Of a DNA stretch of 64,000 bases, positions 61,906 to 64,000 are shown piece after piece. Both the position numbers and the translations under genes were made by a program. Source of the stretch: Monilinia fructicola (taxonomy: Eukaryota > Ascomycota > Leotiomycetes > Helotiales > Sclerotiniaceae); the NCBI GenBank assembly GCA_008692225.1, contig VICG01000003.1, forward strand, positions 3,545,856-3,609,855, given 5' to 3'. Positions within the stretch are counted from its first letter, which is position 1, and each line of letters opens with the position of its first letter. The notes under the pieces are model-generated. The model had not been told where the DNA came from and did no database searches. It was given only the letters and a program-made list of their open reading frames with translations.

Positions 61906-62345
61906 ATTATATATTAAATTTAGAGGGCTATTTAAAGGGCTATTTAAAGGGTTATATATTAAATTTAAAGAGCTATTTAAAAAGCTATTTAAAAGATTAT
62001 ACATTGAATTCGAGGGGTTATTCCAAAGGCTATTTAAAGGGCTATTTAGAGGGTTATATATTAAATTCAAAGGGCTATTTAAAAGGCTATTCTTATTAAT
62101 ATACATTAAATTCGAAATACTATTCCGAGGGTTATTCCTTTTATTATATGTTACATTTAAAAAGCTATTCTTATTATTCTACATTGAATTCAAAAAACTA
62201 TTTATATTAAATTTAAAGAGTTATTTAAAGGGCTATTGTTATTAATATATGTTGAATTTAAAAGGCTATTTTGAGGGCTATTTTTTATTATTTTATGTTA
62301 AATTTAGAGGGCTATTTATATTAAATTTAAAGGTTATTTAGAGGG
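61906..62345. repeat. Minisatellite GGGCTATTTAAA, open in frames on both strands
   Basis: Some 30 degenerate units of 12 and 15 bp (GGGCTATTTAAA, GGGTTATATATTAAATTTAAA). Because unit lengths are multiples of three, one plus-strand frame stays open for 115 codons (LFKGLFKGLYIKFKELF-like, basic and amphipathic) and a minus frame for 79 codons (Asn/Pro/Leu/Ser-rich). Neither has gene context, so I treat it as repeat DNA. Confidence 0.8.
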
Positions 62346-62394
62346 CTATTCATATTATACTACTTTAAATATTACGATATTCTATACTATAATT

Positions 62395-62790
62395 TCATTA
62401 AATTATAAACATTTACATCCTATAAATATAGGCTTATACACTCTATAATAAATACAATGTTATATTATTATATATATAAATATCACGATATTTTATATTA
62501 TAATTCTATTAAATTTTAAGGATCTAAACCCTATAAATATAAGTTTATATATTTTATAATAAATATAATACTATACTATTATATATAAATATTATAATAT
62601 TTTATATTATAATTCTATTAAATTATAGGGATTTAAACTTTATAAATATAAGCTTATATACCTTATAATAAATATAATATTATATTATTATATATAAATA
62701 TTATAGTATTTTATACTATAATTCCATTGAATTATAAGCATTTAAACTCTATAAATATAGGCTTATATACCCTATAAAATTTATTATGCT
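62395..62790. repeat. About 117-bp tandem repeat, 3-4 copies
   Basis: Units run from a degenerate ATATTTTATATTATAATTCTA through TAAATTATAGGGATTTAAAC, then CCTATAAATATAGGCTTATA to CTATAATAAATA. They repeat at about 62,395, 62,500, 62,600 and 62,705. Confidence 0.8.
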
Positions 62791-62889
62791 TTTATATTAT
62801 AATTAATTATATTATAATATTATTATTAGTATAATCCTTATATATTCTAATTATAATAAATATATATAATATCTTTATTAATAATATAT

Positions 62890-63050
62890 TAATTTAAAGG
62901 TTATTAGGCATTATAAGGTCACCGGGTATTATAAGATCATTAAGCATTATAAGATCATTAGGCATTTATAAAGTCATTAGGCATTATAAGATTACCGGGC
63001 ATTATAATTTATAATTATCGGGCATTACAAGTTTACCGAATATTAATATA
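62890..63050. repeat. 17-18-bp tandem repeat GGCATTATAAGATCATTA
   Basis: About eight or nine copies, with variants ending in TCACCGG or TTACCGG that keep C and G better than the surroundings. Confidence 0.8.
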
Positions 63051-63310
63051 TTATCAATAGTGATTTTGTATATAAAATAATTTGTTAGAAAATATTAATT
63101 TATACGAAATCTATTATATATTAAAAACCTTATAATAAGAACTTTATAAATATATAAATAGAGTAGGTGAAAAGTTATATTTAATAGATAATACTATATT
63201 ATAAGCTTTTAATAAATTATTAGTACTTATATAATATTATTTTTATACTATATTATTTAAAAATAAATAATTCTATTAGAATATAATAAGTTATTTTATA
63301 CTCTATATAT
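63050..63310 (+). repeat. Subtelomeric dispersed repeat, copy 2
   Basis: Second copy of the segment at 61,419-61,690, same orientation, about 550 bp from the telomere repeats. Confidence 0.7.
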
Positions 63311-63862
63311 TATTAAGAATTAGGTAATTTTAAACTAATAGTATAGAGTATTAATATACTAAAATACTAATTTTAAGTATTAAAATTTATATATATAGTT
63401 AAGTATATATATAAAACATTTAGATTTAAAATAAGGTATTTCTAGATATTTAAGATTTTAAATATACTAATTTTAAAATTTATATTATTATTTATATATA
63501 GATAAATATATATTTTAATAAATTAAGCGTTAATATAGTATATTAAGTTTAATTTTAAGAAAATATACCTTATAAGAATATTATTATAAGGTATAGAATT
63601 ATTAAAGGTATTATTAGAGGTATAATACTATTAGGAGTATTATTATTAGGAATATAGTATTATAAAAGATATTATTAAAGGTATAATACTTAAAGGGATT
63701 ATATACTAAAATATAATAGTAACGCTTAGGTGTTATATTGTTTTTAACGTTATTATCTTATAATCTAAATAAGTTATTTATATAATAAGATTATAATTTA
63801 ACTAATTTTATAAGTATACTATATATTCGGCTACCGGTGAATATGCTTATTATTCAAACTAC

Positions 63863-64000
63863 TTAGGGTTAGGTTAGGGTTAGGGTTAGGTTAGTTAGGG
63901 TTAGGGTTAGGGTTAGGGTTAGGGTTAGGGTTAGGGTTAGGGTTAGGGTTAGGGTTAGGGTTAGGGTTAGGGTTAGGGTTAGGGTTAGGGTTAGGGTTAG
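63863..64000 (+). repeat. Telomere, (TTAGGG)n
   Basis: About 22 copies reaching the window edge. The first 45 bp contain variant units (TTAGG and TTAG), as expected for older inner telomere repeats. The G-rich strand points 5' to 3' out of the window, the correct orientation for a right chromosome end. Confidence 0.98.

Larger units (their letters stand above)
48680..63860. repeat. RIP-degraded AT-rich subtelomere
   Basis: Fifteen kilobases of strongly AT-rich DNA, dense in TpA and poor in CpA/TpG, the footprint of repeat-induced point mutation. No intact gene. It contains the direct duplication, hairpins, tandem arrays and helicase relic listed separately. The stretch 48,700-50,560 also holds less-decayed islands, for example about 49,535-49,680, of unknown origin. 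Confidence 0.9.

Noticed and set aside
61906..62245. A real 115-residue gene in the minisatellite
   Set aside because: The frame exists because the repeat units are multiples of three. The opposite strand is also open, and there is no start context or homology.
48680..63860. Inserted mitochondrial DNA
   Set aside because: AT content is similar, but there are no mitochondrial genes or tRNAs, and the mutation pattern with decayed nuclear helicase motifs points to RIP.
1..64000. CRISPR arrays, bacterial operons or riboswitches
   Set aside because: The DNA is fungal: introns, telomere and gene families are eukaryotic, and the tandem arrays lack repeat-spacer structure.

Overview
This window is the right-hand end of a filamentous ascomycete chromosome. 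It ends in a run of TTAGGG repeats (63,863-64,000) whose G-rich strand reads outward, so the last base lies at or near the physical telomere. Genes have short introns (40-120 bp) with fungal splice sites. An internal fungal lineage is suggested by a fused tryptophan synthase, a fungal cAMP-receptor-like GPCR, a CBM1 esterase, a 2EXR-domain protein and C-to-T type decay (repeat-induced point mutation, RIP) of repeats. A Leotiomycete, perhaps Sclerotiniaceae-like, is my guess; the sequence alone does not prove it.

Layout. 1-20 kb is gene-poor: a 2EXR protein, a three-exon secreted protein with two knottin-like repeats, an MCT-type transporter with one frameshift, a pair of inverted RIP-marked MITE-like elements and a decayed aldo/keto reductase. 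20.2-21.7 kb holds a CBM1-linked GDSL esterase (CE16-like). 21.7-28.9 kb is a 7-kb gene desert full of microsatellites. 28.9-33.8 kb is a conserved core block: GPCR, tryptophan synthase and the SDH assembly factor SDHAF4/Sdh8, the last two divergently arranged. 34.6-48.1 kb is an accessory metabolic block: a broken ACS/allantoate-type transporter, a DHA14-type drug transporter, a sugar/organic-acid type MFS transporter, a GH31 alpha-xylosidase-like enzyme and an FAD aromatic hydroxylase. A plausible theme is uptake and breakdown of plant-derived glycosides and phenolics, but co-regulation is not shown.

48.7-63.86 kb is an extremely AT-rich subtelomere. It contains a degraded 2.4-kb direct duplication, several tandem arrays, a recurring GC-rich hairpin that stands out from the AT background, and, most notably, a RIP-destroyed telomere-linked RecQ helicase (55.73-60.5 kb) whose helicase motifs can still be read in order through the mutations.

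Eight single-base homopolymer frameshifts occur in five genes (four transporters and the esterase), while seven other genes are intact. They are either assembly errors or real decay of accessory genes.
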